The position numbers were made by a program, and so were the translations under genes. DNA of 16,615 nucleotides from Methanobacteriota archaeon (GTDB lineage: Archaea > Thermoplasmatota > Poseidoniia > Poseidoniales > Thalassarchaeaceae), in NCBI GenBank assembly GCA_002731195.1, contig PCAI01000040.1, forward strand, positions 1-16,615, written 5' to 3'. Under the pieces are notes generated by a model that ran no database searches, was not told where the DNA came from, and saw only the letters and a program-made list of their open reading frames with translations. Below are positions 6,642 to 14,038 of this stretch, piece after piece (within the stretch, counting starts at the first letter, position 1; each line of letters begins with the position of its first letter).

Positions 6642-7544
6642 ATGGCGGGTTGTGTTCGAGTACTACTCCTCGATTTACTGGTTGAAAGAGCAGAATTTGG
6701 ACATGGAGGAAATCAAGAAGTAATAAGGCCGTTCTTAAAAAATTCTGAAGTTGAAGTTTTACTATTGACTCCTCAAATGCAGTCTTTTGAATCAGGACAT
6801 AAAACAGAAAAAGAAGTTGAAATACCATTAGGGAAAGAAGATGTTCCCAATTGGGATGATGAATACCCTTTTTGGGAAAATAATATAGTAGAATTAGGAT
6901 CAAGAAAGGTTAATTTTCACCGAATAATAATGCCAATGCATAATGACGACATAAAAATGAAGAAATGGGTAGAAGATTTATCAGTTGATGCTTTGGTTTG
7001 TTCGGGCTCTAGGAGAAATGTCAGTATTTGGGAAGAATGGATGGGCCCTGCTGCAACTCTTATGAGAGTAGTTGCAAATTCTGGAACTCCCACTTTGGGC
7101 ATTTGTTTTGGGCATCAACTATTATGTCACTCATTGGGAAGTGAAATAAAACGCGCTGACTCTTTATCAAGCGGAATCTGGGAGTTAAAACTAACCGAAT
7201 ATGGGCATAATGATCCTTTATTAACATCACATAAAGAACCTGATGCACAAATATACGGACTATATACTCACCAAGATCATGTTGTTACTATTCCAAATTC
7301 ATGTAAACTAATAGGAATGGCGGACCATAACTCAATTACTGCTATAAGAGTAAATGATCAATTAGGTAATCCTTTACCTGCATGGGGGATACAATTCCAC
7401 CCAGAAGCAGCTAGAAAGAGAATAGAGCGTGCTTATGAATGGGGCCATATTACAGAAGAAGAGTTTGAGTCATTCAAAGGAGAACATGATGGTGCAGGCA
7501 TTCTATCTTCATTTGCATGTATCGTATTGGAAAATAACTCTTAA
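6642..7544 (+). CDS. Class I glutamine amidotransferase-like protein (GuaA N-domain type)
   Basis: 300 residues. The triad of class I glutamine amidotransferases is visible: nucleophile Cys155 in LGICFGHQLL, and His253 and Glu255 in WGIQFHPEAA. These domains release ammonia from glutamine for a partner synthetase, while stand-alone members include gamma-glutamyl hydrolases (peptidase C26). No synthetase domain is fused and no partner gene is adjacent, so the substrate cannot be named. Relative to the minimal domain it has a longer N-terminal half, with an acidic Trp-rich segment (WDDEYPFWEN), and a C-terminal helix after the HPE motif. The ATG at 6642 is chosen because GAGG lies 4 bases upstream; the frame is open 45 bases further but there overlaps the divergent promoter region. 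Confidence 0.87.
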   Translation: MAGCVRVLLLDLLVERAEFGHGGNQEVIRPFLKNSEVEVLLLTPQMQSFESGHKTEKEVEIPLGKEDVPNWDDEYPFWENNIVELGSRKVNFHRIIMPMHNDDIKMKKWVEDLSVDALVCSGSRRNVSIWEEWMGPAATLMRVVANSGTPTLGICFGHQLLCHSLGSEIKRADSLSSGIWELKLTEYGHNDPLLTSHKEPDAQIYGLYTHQDHVVTIPNSCKLIGMADHNSITAIRVNDQLGNPLPAWGIQFHPEAARKRIERAYEWGHITEEEFESFKGEHDGAGILSSFACIVLENNS

Positions 7545-7563
7545 TAGGAGATTAACCTACTTG

Positions 7564-7581
7564 TAATCAGGATTCTGATTA
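7564..7581. repeat. Inverted repeat overlapping the pyrophosphatase promoter
   Basis: TAATCAG and CTGATTA are perfect 7-base arms around GATT. The right arm runs into the TATA box at 7580-7587, covering the position where the BRE lies. This suits an operator for a dimeric regulator acting on the pyrophosphatase gene. A hairpin that ends the upstream amidotransferase transcript is an alternative, but no T-tract follows. Confidence 0.45.
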
Positions 7582-7587
7582 TAAGTA
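7580..7587 (+). promoter_or_regulatory. TATA box for the membrane pyrophosphatase gene
   Basis: TATAAGTA lies 41 bases before the ATG at 7621. A start site about 26 bases downstream would give a leader of about 13-15 bases that just includes the AAGGTGG Shine-Dalgarno at 7609-7615. Confidence 0.5.
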
Positions 7588-7620
7588 ACTCTTTGGTCCG
7601 CGGGACAGAAGGTGGACACA

Positions 7621-9711
7621 ATGAATGACAATATACCATTAATAGCAGCAGCAGCAGGAATCTTAGGTTTACTGATTGCGTATGCACTATACAAGAAAGT
7701 AAATGATGTAAAAATTGATAATAAGACAGTAGGGGACATTACTCAAGAAATCCAAGACGGGGCAATGGCTTTCCTGAAGGCCGAATATAGGGTGCTATTT
7801 GTTTTTGTAATAATTGTCGGCATAATACTTTCAATCCTAAATGATGTTGAGACAGCAATTGCTTTCTTGGCTGGGGCTCTTGCTTCTGTAGCGGCTGGAT
7901 TCTCAGGGATGAGGGCGGCGACCTCTGCTAATGGCAGAACTGCTATGGCCGCTAAGAATGATGGGCAAGCAGGTGCATTATCTGTATCCTATAATGGCGG
8001 CGCCGTTATGGGCCTCTCAGTAGGAGGATTAGGTTTACTAGGTATTTCTTTGATTGCATTTTGGTTGGATGCCGCTAATCCCGATACAGAAAATCTTTCA
8101 GCGGCAGCTGGGTTTGGAATGGGTGCGTCATCAATAGCCCTATTTGCACGTGTAGGTGGAGGAATTTATACCAAAGCGGCAGACGTTGGGGCTGATTTAG
8201 TTGGTAAAGTAGAAGCAGGAATTCCTGAAGATGATCCTAGAAACCCCGGAGTTATCGCAGATAACGTTGGAGATAATGTCGGCGATGTCGCAGGAATGGG
8301 TGCAGATATTTTCGAATCATTTGTTGGTTCGATTATTGCTGCAATGATTATTGCAAGTAATTCCGATGTTATGACGGTTGATTATGTCATAATGCCAATA
8401 ATGCTTGGACTAATAGGTTACTTGGCATCCATAATTGGTGTTTTCTCAATGACATTCCTAAAAAATGGATCAGACCCAGCGGCTGCATTAAGAAATACCA
8501 CATTTATTGCAGCTGTTTTATTCTGGATTGGCGGTTATCTCTCAATTACACAAGATTTGATGGATGTTGAGATTGGAGTGATGCATTCAGTCGTACTTGG
8601 AAGCATTGTTGGAATAATGATTGGACTAGTAACAGAATATTACACTGGAATTGAGCCTGTGTTTGGAATTAAAACAAGAGCGATTCCTCATATTGGAGAA
8701 ATGTCAAAAACAGGTCCAGCAACAAACGCTATTGCTGGCCTTTCAGTAGGGATGATGTCAACATTCCTCCCAATTATCTTGATTTCCATTGGCATATTAG
8801 GTGCAAATGAATTCAATAACGGCGGAGAAATGGGGCTATATGGAATTGCAATGGCTGCAATGGGAATGTTAGCAACAGTTGGAGTAACAATGACCGTGGA
8901 TGCATATGGACCTGTAGCAGATAATGCTGGAGGGATTGCGGAAATGAGTGGCCTAGGAGATGACGTAAGGGCAATTACTGATGAATTAGACTCAATAGGA
9001 AATACTACTGCTGCAGTCGGCAAAGGTTTTGCAATAGGTTCAGCGGCATTAACTGCACTTGCTTTATTCGCTGCATATACTGCAGCAATAGATGGTGATT
9101 TAGATCTAAATCTTACTAATCCAATGGTCGTAATCGGACTCATGATAGGAGGAGGTTTGCCATTTGTAGTAGCAGCAATGACTATGACTTCGGTGGGCAA
9201 GGCTGCTGGAGAAATGGTAATTGAGATAAGAAGACAATTCAAAGAAATACCTGGGCTATTAGATGGAGTTGAGGGAGTAAAACCTGATTCGAAAAAATGT
9301 GTGGATATCTCAACGCAGGCCGCACTTAGGGAAATGGTTCGACCAGGAGTCGTAGCAGTTTCAGCGCCAGTAATAGTTGGTTTGGCACTAGGTTGGGATG
9401 CACTTGGAGGACTCCTAGCGGGCTCTCTTGTTACAGGAGTATTGATGGCATTATTCATGGCTAATGCAGGAGGCGCTTGGGATAATGCCAAGAAAGCTAT
9501 TGAGCAAGGCCATATTTCAGGTGCGGTTAAAGGAGATTCTGCTCATGACGCTGCAGTAATTGGAGATACAATTGGAGATCCTTTCAAAGATACTTCAGGG
9601 CCATCTCTCAATATATTGATTAAATTAATGTCAATAGTTGCTGTAGTACTTGCTGGAACTGGACAACTAAATGCTGAAGGTTGGTTAATTGATTTTTTAA
9701 ATAATTTATAA
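7621..9711 (+). CDS. hppA: Membrane-bound ion-pumping pyrophosphatase, K+-dependent type
   Basis: 696 residues, typical length, with about 16 membrane helices. It hydrolyses pyrophosphate and pumps H+ or Na+ across the membrane. The substrate loops are intact: DVGADLVGKVEAGIPEDDPR (188-207), then NVGDNVGDVAG, and GDTIGDPFKDTSGP near the C-terminus. In the K+ switch segment GNTTAAVGKG (460-469), Ala464 and Gly467 are present instead of the Lys and Thr of K+-independent enzymes, so K+ dependence is predicted. Glu232 in DIFESF is at the membrane-helix-6 position seen in Na+-PPases but also in some H+-PPases, so ion choice is open. The ATG at 7621 has AAGGTGG upstream; a GTG at 7612 lies inside that Shine-Dalgarno and is less likely. 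An inverted repeat overlaps its promoter. Confidence 0.97.
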   Translation: MNDNIPLIAAAAGILGLLIAYALYKKVNDVKIDNKTVGDITQEIQDGAMAFLKAEYRVLFVFVIIVGIILSILNDVETAIAFLAGALASVAAGFSGMRAATSANGRTAMAAKNDGQAGALSVSYNGGAVMGLSVGGLGLLGISLIAFWLDAANPDTENLSAAAGFGMGASSIALFARVGGGIYTKAADVGADLVGKVEAGIPEDDPRNPGVIADNVGDNVGDVAGMGADIFESFVGSIIAAMIIASNSDVMTVDYVIMPIMLGLIGYLASIIGVFSMTFLKNGSDPAAALRNTTFIAAVLFWIGGYLSITQDLMDVEIGVMHSVVLGSIVGIMIGLVTEYYTGIEPVFGIKTRAIPHIGEMSKTGPATNAIAGLSVGMMSTFLPIILISIGILGANEFNNGGEMGLYGIAMAAMGMLATVGVTMTVDAYGPVADNAGGIAEMSGLGDDVRAITDELDSIGNTTAAVGKGFAIGSAALTALALFAAYTAAIDGDLDLNLTNPMVVIGLMIGGGLPFVVAAMTMTSVGKAAGEMVIEIRRQFKEIPGLLDGVEGVKPDSKKCVDISTQAALREMVRPGVVAVSAPVIVGLALGWDALGGLLAGSLVTGVLMALFMANAGGAWDNAKKAIEQGHISGAVKGDSAHDAAVIGDTIGDPFKDTSGPSLNILIKLMSIVAVVLAGTGQLNAEGWLIDFLNNL

Positions 9712-9714
9712 TTA
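9707..9714 (+). promoter_or_regulatory. Possible TATA box for the lipoprotein gene
   Basis: TATAATTA overlaps the pyrophosphatase stop codon and lies 34 bases before the ATG at 9741, giving a predicted leader of a few bases. The position is plausible, but the region is AT-rich and read-through from the upstream gene is also possible. Confidence 0.3.
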
Positions 9715-9740
9715 AACTAAATACCGTTAAACTCTTGAAT

Positions 9741-10721
9741 ATGAGGCAGTGTACATCATTTATGAATAAGGCATTTTCACTTGTAATGGTTAGTTTATTC
9801 CTAGGTACAATGCTCTCAGGATGTACTGCTCTTGAAGATAATTCGTCATCAAATACTAGTAACATCATAGATGTTCCTACATGGGAGGTTGGAGAAAATT
9901 GGCTCTATACCTTTTCTACACCAGAATATAGTGATGATACTGCAAAACTGGTAGTGGCATCAGATGATGAGGAAAACGGGACATCATATATGCTATCTAT
10001 TTCTAGTTTAACGGAAGCTAGAAGACACGCAGTTTTGAATCATAATCCATTTTTAGGAAGGATAACTCATAACGATCTAAGTGCTTATGAGAATGGAATT
10101 CCACAACCGGTACTAAGCTTTCCTTTGGAATTAAATAAAGATTGGACATATACACTATTTGGCATAGAATGGAGTGCTAATGTAATTTCAATTGAAGAAA
10201 ATATTGCCGTAATTCAGGCATCATCAACAGATGGATCAAAGTTAATTTACTCTTATGATTCAGAAATTAAATTTTTCAGAACATTTTCATGGCTTGATGT
10301 AGAAAATATTGAACAACTAAAAATGATGTTTGTAGATAAAGGAGAAGGACATACTGGAGATGTGTACTTTGTAAGAGGAGGAGATCTTTATGCCAATACA
10401 TGGCAAAGCAATGGGCCTGACTTAGAAATTGAAGATTCTTTTTTGGTTAATGACCATCCAAATGATGGAGAATGGGATGAAATGATATATTTCTTAGATG
10501 CTGAATGCGGTAGTGGGTCATCTTCAATTTCTCTTACGCTCAGGGATCATTTGTCTGCAACTGCCCTATTTAGAGCATATGGGCCCGGTTCAAGTGAACT
10601 GGGAAGTCTTGGAACTATTCCATATCCCTCTGAAGAATATACACTTACTGCAACATTTACTGGAAATAGTATGTTAAGATTAATTTTTGCAGGTGGCATA
10701 ACTCAGACATGGACGCTTTGA
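9741..10721 (+). CDS. Secreted lipoprotein of unknown function
   Basis: 326 residues. The N-terminus has a Lys-bearing n-region, a hydrophobic core (AFSLVMVSLFLGTML) and a lipobox LSGC with Cys28, followed by a Ser/Asn-rich linker. It is thus predicted to be exported and lipid-anchored outside the membrane. The rest is predicted beta-rich, without a recognised catalytic motif, beginning VPTWEVGENWLYTF, a pattern I associate with lipoproteins of marine archaea. A late segment (SLTLRDHLSATALFRAYGPG) may be a separate beta domain. The ATG at 9741 fits the TATA box at 9707; an ATG at 9762 gives a more standard 20-residue leader, and a TTG at 9735 is less likely. The next gene starts 9 bases after its stop. 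Confidence 0.75.
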   Translation: MRQCTSFMNKAFSLVMVSLFLGTMLSGCTALEDNSSSNTSNIIDVPTWEVGENWLYTFSTPEYSDDTAKLVVASDDEENGTSYMLSISSLTEARRHAVLNHNPFLGRITHNDLSAYENGIPQPVLSFPLELNKDWTYTLFGIEWSANVISIEENIAVIQASSTDGSKLIYSYDSEIKFFRTFSWLDVENIEQLKMMFVDKGEGHTGDVYFVRGGDLYANTWQSNGPDLEIEDSFLVNDHPNDGEWDEMIYFLDAECGSGSSSISLTLRDHLSATALFRAYGPGSSELGSLGTIPYPSEEYTLTATFTGNSMLRLIFAGGITQTWTL

Positions 10722-10730
10722 GGAGTAGAA

Positions 10731-11327
10731 ATGAAAGGTACTTTAGTAATGTTACATGGAATGACGGGTACATCAAACAAAATGCTTCCTTTGGCTAACA
10801 AATTAGTCCCTTCTAATTGGGAACTATTTTGTCCGGAAGCCATAATTCCGCATCCGACAAGAGGAGGTTTTGCATGGTGGCTAAGAGATGAATTTAATGA
10901 TCCATCTGGACCGTTAAATCCTTTAGATGAAAAATCGATGGAGCAAGCCAGAGATTCTGTTACAAGAGTAATTGAAGAAATACCAGAAGGTCCATTGATA
11001 ATTGGAGGTTTTTCTCAAGGTGGTGCAATAGCTTCACTGATGCTGGAACGTAGCATACAAGATAGGATTGTTGGATTAATTCTTATTGGCACTAAAACAA
11101 TCAATCCAGATGGTTTGATTTCGGCAGTTTCTAAAATTTGGCCCAGGCCAGTGGTATGGATGCATGGAGAGAAAGATCATCTAGTTCCCATTTCAGTTGG
11201 AGAAGAACATGTTAGAATTTTTGAAGATGCTTTTTGGCCAGTCACTAGAATTAAGCATCATAAAGGGCACATGGTAGATATTTCTAAAATGGATGAATTG
11301 GTACAGGCCATTCGGTCGATGGCTTGA
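10731..11327 (+). CDS. Alpha/beta hydrolase, carboxylesterase/phospholipase type
   Basis: 198 residues, about the usual size of the small cytoplasmic esterase family (COG0400-like). The catalytic triad is visible: Ser95 in the nucleophile elbow GFSQGG, Asp149 in GEKDHLVP and His180 in KGHMVD. The N-terminal strand and oxyanion turn are VMLHGMTGTS. An unusual Trp-rich segment (GGFAWWLRDEF) follows the second strand and may shape the substrate pocket. A GGAG Shine-Dalgarno overlaps the end of the upstream gene and sits 5 bases before the ATG, so it is probably co-transcribed with the lipoprotein gene. The natural ester substrate is not known. Confidence 0.88.
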   Translation: MKGTLVMLHGMTGTSNKMLPLANKLVPSNWELFCPEAIIPHPTRGGFAWWLRDEFNDPSGPLNPLDEKSMEQARDSVTRVIEEIPEGPLIIGGFSQGGAIASLMLERSIQDRIVGLILIGTKTINPDGLISAVSKIWPRPVVWMHGEKDHLVPISVGEEHVRIFEDAFWPVTRIKHHKGHMVDISKMDELVQAIRSMA

Positions 11328-11370
11328 TTTGATAACTATTGGCAAACCATCTAAAGAAATATGCATAAGA

Positions 11371-11378
11371 TATAATAC
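11371..11378 (+). promoter_or_regulatory. TATA box for the leaderless archaellin-like gene
   Basis: TATAATAC begins 28 bases before the GTG at 11399, so the predicted transcription start coincides with the start codon. The purine-rich ATAAGA just upstream could serve as the BRE. No Shine-Dalgarno is present. Confidence 0.6.
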
Positions 11379-11398
11379 TCGTAGCACTAAGGCGTAAT

Positions 11399-12256
11399 GT
11401 GAATCTTCAATATCTCAATAGAGATGGTTCTATGGGGATTGGTTTGATGATTGTTTTCGTTGCATTAATTCTCGCTGCTTCAATCTCTACAGCAGTAATT
11501 ATGAAACAAGCAGAAGATGTTTCTGAGAAGGGAGAATCAGTTTCAAGTGGCATAACTGATAGCATAAATAAACGAATGGAACTTGTTGGTGCATGGGTCG
11601 CCGGAGGGATAGATTGCTCAGCTGAACTATTCCAACATGCTGGTTTTGGTGGTTGGTCAGTGGTTTTTGATGTTGGAGATTATGATAGAGCTGCAATGGA
11701 AGCTCTTGGAGCGACAGATAATGATGCTTCTTCAATAAAGGTCGAAGAGGGATGTAATATAGTGATGTATGAAGGAGAAAGTTTTGATGGCACCTGGGAG
11801 GCTCACTTCGGTGCCGGAGACCATGCATTAGGTTCGATAGAAGCTGCAGGCGGGGCTAATGACCAAATATCTTCCATATCAGTAATGAGTTTTTCATTAG
11901 TTTTATTTTTGGAATTAGGCCCTGGCTCACCTCCGATTTTAGTTGATGACGTGAGTACATCAACGGTTTGTGGAAATGGAGATACAGTAAGTATTGATTA
12001 CTCACTAATAGTAGATTCTGGGGCACGCCTAATTGAAAATACAAATACACTTGGAGCGGATGCTAATATTGCTCTGGGAGAAACGATTACTGATGAAATG
12101 ACAGTGAGAGTAGAAATGGCCTTTAATCAATGTGTACCAAACATAGGATTTAGATTGCCTTTAGATATTAATGTAAACTATGGTGCAATTACTAGTTATA
12201 TTCTGCCTATTGGTTCAGATGAAATAGGTTATGACTTAATGCACCAACCTTGGTAG
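11399..12256 (+). CDS. Archaellin-like protein with a beta/gamma-crystallin domain
   Basis: 285 residues. The N-terminus MNLQYLNRDG, then SMGIGLMIVFVALILAA, matches class III signal peptides cut after Gly10 by the archaeal prepilin peptidase, and the GIGxxIVFxAxxLAA pattern of archaellin filament cores. Residues 73-162 form two Greek-key motifs of beta/gamma-crystallin type: LFQHAGFGGWSVVFDVGDY and VMYEGESFDGTWEAHFGAGDH. Each ends in the Ca2+ signature N/D-N/D-x-x-S/T-S (DNDASS at 107-112 and NDQISS at 154-159). Residues 163-285 are beta-rich; LELGPGSPP resembles the archaellin outer domain. The GTG start is the only sensible one: an in-frame stop lies upstream at 11366, and the TATA box fits leaderless initiation. 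No archaellum operon is adjacent. It could be an adhesive pilin rather than an archaellin. Confidence 0.82.
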   Translation: MNLQYLNRDGSMGIGLMIVFVALILAASISTAVIMKQAEDVSEKGESVSSGITDSINKRMELVGAWVAGGIDCSAELFQHAGFGGWSVVFDVGDYDRAAMEALGATDNDASSIKVEEGCNIVMYEGESFDGTWEAHFGAGDHALGSIEAAGGANDQISSISVMSFSLVLFLELGPGSPPILVDDVSTSTVCGNGDTVSIDYSLIVDSGARLIENTNTLGADANIALGETITDEMTVRVEMAFNQCVPNIGFRLPLDINVNYGAITSYILPIGSDEIGYDLMHQPW

Positions 12257-12263
12257 GTTTAGA

Positions 12264-12279
12264 AAAAATCAATAAAAAT
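12264..12279 (-). terminator. T-tracts after the sulfotransferase-like gene
   Basis: On the minus strand, runs of five and six T follow the stop codon at 12293 within the 36-base convergent gap. This fits archaeal T-tract termination; no hairpin is seen. Confidence 0.4.
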
Positions 12280-12292
12280 AAGTGAATAGAAA

Positions 12293-13018
12293 TTAAATTC
12301 TCAGTGAGTACAATCGATCATATAGTGGTTTAGACTCTTGGTAAATAGTATTATTATCTTTAGATAATTCTATTTTATTAGAATTATAGGGTTTGAATGT
12401 AGAAGTTTCCCATACCTCTTGATACCAATATTTTGACCAAATACCATCACATTCTTTCGGCCCATTTTCCCATGATAGCATAGATTTGTCAAAATTTATT
12501 CCTAATTCCATACACAATTTTGTTAGCATTTTTTCAGGGTTTCTTAATATATCGGATGAATCTATTATTAACGCATTTTTGCCAGTATTTTCTAAGATAA
12601 ATTCAGAAATTCTGATTTGTTCGGGCAAGCCAGTTGATTTTAGTGATATATTGGATATCTTCTTAGATAAAGAATGTATTACTTCTTTTGGATTTCTTAT
12701 GAGAATGCAGTTATTTAGATTAGAAATCCATGAAATTGGCATATTGGGAAGTAAGTGATGCGCCATATGTTTTTGGTAATGGATTTCTGACTCCAATATA
12801 TTTCCACTACACAGTTCATCTATAATCTTGTTAACATCTGAGTGATTACTATTGATAATTTCCATTTTACCAGGATGTTTTATATCGGTATTTAACAAAT
12901 AATTAGAATATAAGGGCTCATCGGTACAAATTGTATCTGTTCTGTTATTGAAAGAATACATCAATGCTGTAGAAATATTTCTTGGACCGGACCACATAGC
13001 AATTCTATTATTTGGCAT
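12293..13018 (-). CDS. Sulfotransferase-like P-loop protein
   Basis: 241 residues. The N-terminal MWSGPRNISTALMYSF (8-23) resembles the 5'-phosphosulfate loop of PAPS-dependent sulfotransferases, with Arg and Ser/Thr in place of the usual Lys; ILIRNPKEVIHSL (about 106-117) resembles the 3'-phosphate motif R-x(n)-S (Arg108, Ser116). It is soluble, without a signal peptide. The ATG at 13018 is preferred to the ATG at 13027 because AAAGGA lies about 8 bases upstream; its first 11 bases overlap the end of the aminotransferase gene. From memory, plant branched-chain aminotransferase-like proteins fuse a similar P-loop domain to a class IV aminotransferase, which would link the two neighbours functionally. 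Sulfotransfer is not proven; a kinase-like or nucleotide-binding role is possible. Confidence 0.72.
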   Translation of the reverse strand: MPNNRIAMWSGPRNISTALMYSFNNRTDTICTDEPLYSNYLLNTDIKHPGKMEIINSNHSDVNKIIDELCSGNILESEIHYQKHMAHHLLPNMPISWISNLNNCILIRNPKEVIHSLSKKISNISLKSTGLPEQIRISEFILENTGKNALIIDSSDILRNPEKMLTKLCMELGINFDKSMLSWENGPKECDGIWSKYWYQEVWETSTFKPYNSNKIELSKDNNTIYQESKPLYDRLYSLRI

Positions 13019-13919
13019 GACAAACATCCTTTATTGTATTAATATATAATTTCTGTAATTTTTCAACCATTGGCCCTCTTGAACCATCGCCCATTATTTG
13101 ACCATCAAAATTATTTACCGGAGTTATGCCAGCAAAAGTCCCCGTAACAAAGGCTTCATCAGCTATTTTTACATCATCAATTGTAAATTTTTTTTCAAAG
13201 CATGGTATCTTATTTTCTTTACAAATATCAATTATTTTTTGTCTTGTTATTCCTTCTAGACAAAATTCTCCTGTTGAAGTCCATACTTCTCCATTTTTAA
13301 CCATAAAGAAATGAGTGGAATTACATGTACTGACATTACCATCTATGTCAAGCATCAATCCTTCTTCTCCTCCCTTTTTCTCTGCATCGATACAAGCCGA
13401 TATACAATTATGCTTTGAAAGGCTATTGATTCTAGGATCTTGAGAATTCTGTGTGCCCCTTATCACATCAACAGTAACTAATGATATTCCTTTGATGCTA
13501 CGATCAAGATTTGCTTTTTTATATTCAGGTATAATTACCATAGTAGGGAGACTAGAGATGACCCAGGGTGCTTGATAAGGAGTTGGTTTTAATCCACGTG
13601 TCATAATCAATCTTATGTGCACATCGTCATACATTTTGTTTGATGAGATGACATTTTTTATTTCTGAGATTATTTCTTCCCTAGAATATGGAATATCAAG
13701 AGATATACTGGCGGCGCCACGAAATAAACGATCTAAATGATCATCTATGAAAACTAGGACTCCTTTATGGAGTCTGAATGATTCCCATATTCCGTCACCT
13801 AGCAAGAATCCTGAATCAAAAACAGATATTTTAGCTTCATTTCTTCGAAATAAATTTTTATTTATTGAGATCCAAACATCATCATTTCGGATGTCTGCGA
13901 CATATTCATGAGTGCCCAT
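13008..13919 (-). CDS. Class IV PLP-dependent aminotransferase (BCAT/DAAT/ADC-lyase fold)
   Basis: 303 residues, normal family length. Lys169 in NSLSKHN is the expected Schiff-base lysine, Glu222 in LEGITRQ is the residue that contacts the pyridine nitrogen, and Arg64 in HLDRLFR, GDGIWESFR and TGTFAGITPV complete the signature of branched-chain or D-amino-acid aminotransferases and aminodeoxychorismate lyase. These uses cannot be told apart by eye. The 8-residue segment after MG (THEYVADI) is acidic and unconserved, so the start is somewhat uncertain, but the ATG at 13919 is at the proper distance before the domain. Its end overlaps the sulfotransferase-like gene, suggesting translational coupling. 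Confidence 0.9.
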   Translation of the reverse strand: MGTHEYVADIRNDDVWISINKNLFRRNEAKISVFDSGFLLGDGIWESFRLHKGVLVFIDDHLDRLFRGAASISLDIPYSREEIISEIKNVISSNKMYDDVHIRLIMTRGLKPTPYQAPWVISSLPTMVIIPEYKKANLDRSIKGISLVTVDVIRGTQNSQDPRINSLSKHNCISACIDAEKKGGEEGLMLDIDGNVSTCNSTHFFMVKNGEVWTSTGEFCLEGITRQKIIDICKENKIPCFEKKFTIDDVKIADEAFVTGTFAGITPVNNFDGQIMGDGSRGPMVEKLQKLYINTIKDVCHAK

Positions 13920-14012
13920 AACTTACCGAAACAGGTATTCTTTTCAAAGATATTTGTCATTTTAAAAATATCTGATAAGAATGATATGTGGAACTTATAT
14001 AGATAAGGGCGA

Positions 14013-14020
14013 TATATTAC
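14013..14020 (+). promoter_or_regulatory. TATA box for the leaderless Asp-box lipoprotein gene
   Basis: TATATTAC begins 26 bases before the ATG at 14039, so the transcript should start at or within a base or two of the start codon. No Shine-Dalgarno is present. It lies in the 119-base gap divergent from the aminotransferase gene, where no equally clear box was found for the minus strand. Confidence 0.6.
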
Positions 14021-14038
14021 TTCTCAGTCCGTGGATTA

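Noticed and set aside
8688..9491. 267-codon open frame on the minus strand
   Set aside because: It lies wholly antisense to the pyrophosphatase gene. Its composition (Ala/Ile/Pro/Ser-rich, no family pattern) follows from the repeated Gly/Ala codons of that gene.
11499..11828. 109-codon minus-strand frame inside the archaellin-like gene
   Set aside because: Antisense shadow with a His/Leu/Gln-rich composition. The plus-strand frame shows clear domains.
11399..12256. Full archaellum operon at the archaellin-like gene
   Set aside because: Neighbours are a hydrolase and a sulfotransferase-like gene; no flaI, flaJ or other archaellum gene is in the window.
12486..12758. 90-codon plus-strand frame inside the sulfotransferase-like gene
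   Set aside because: Antisense shadow. The minus-strand frame has the P-loop motif and operon context.
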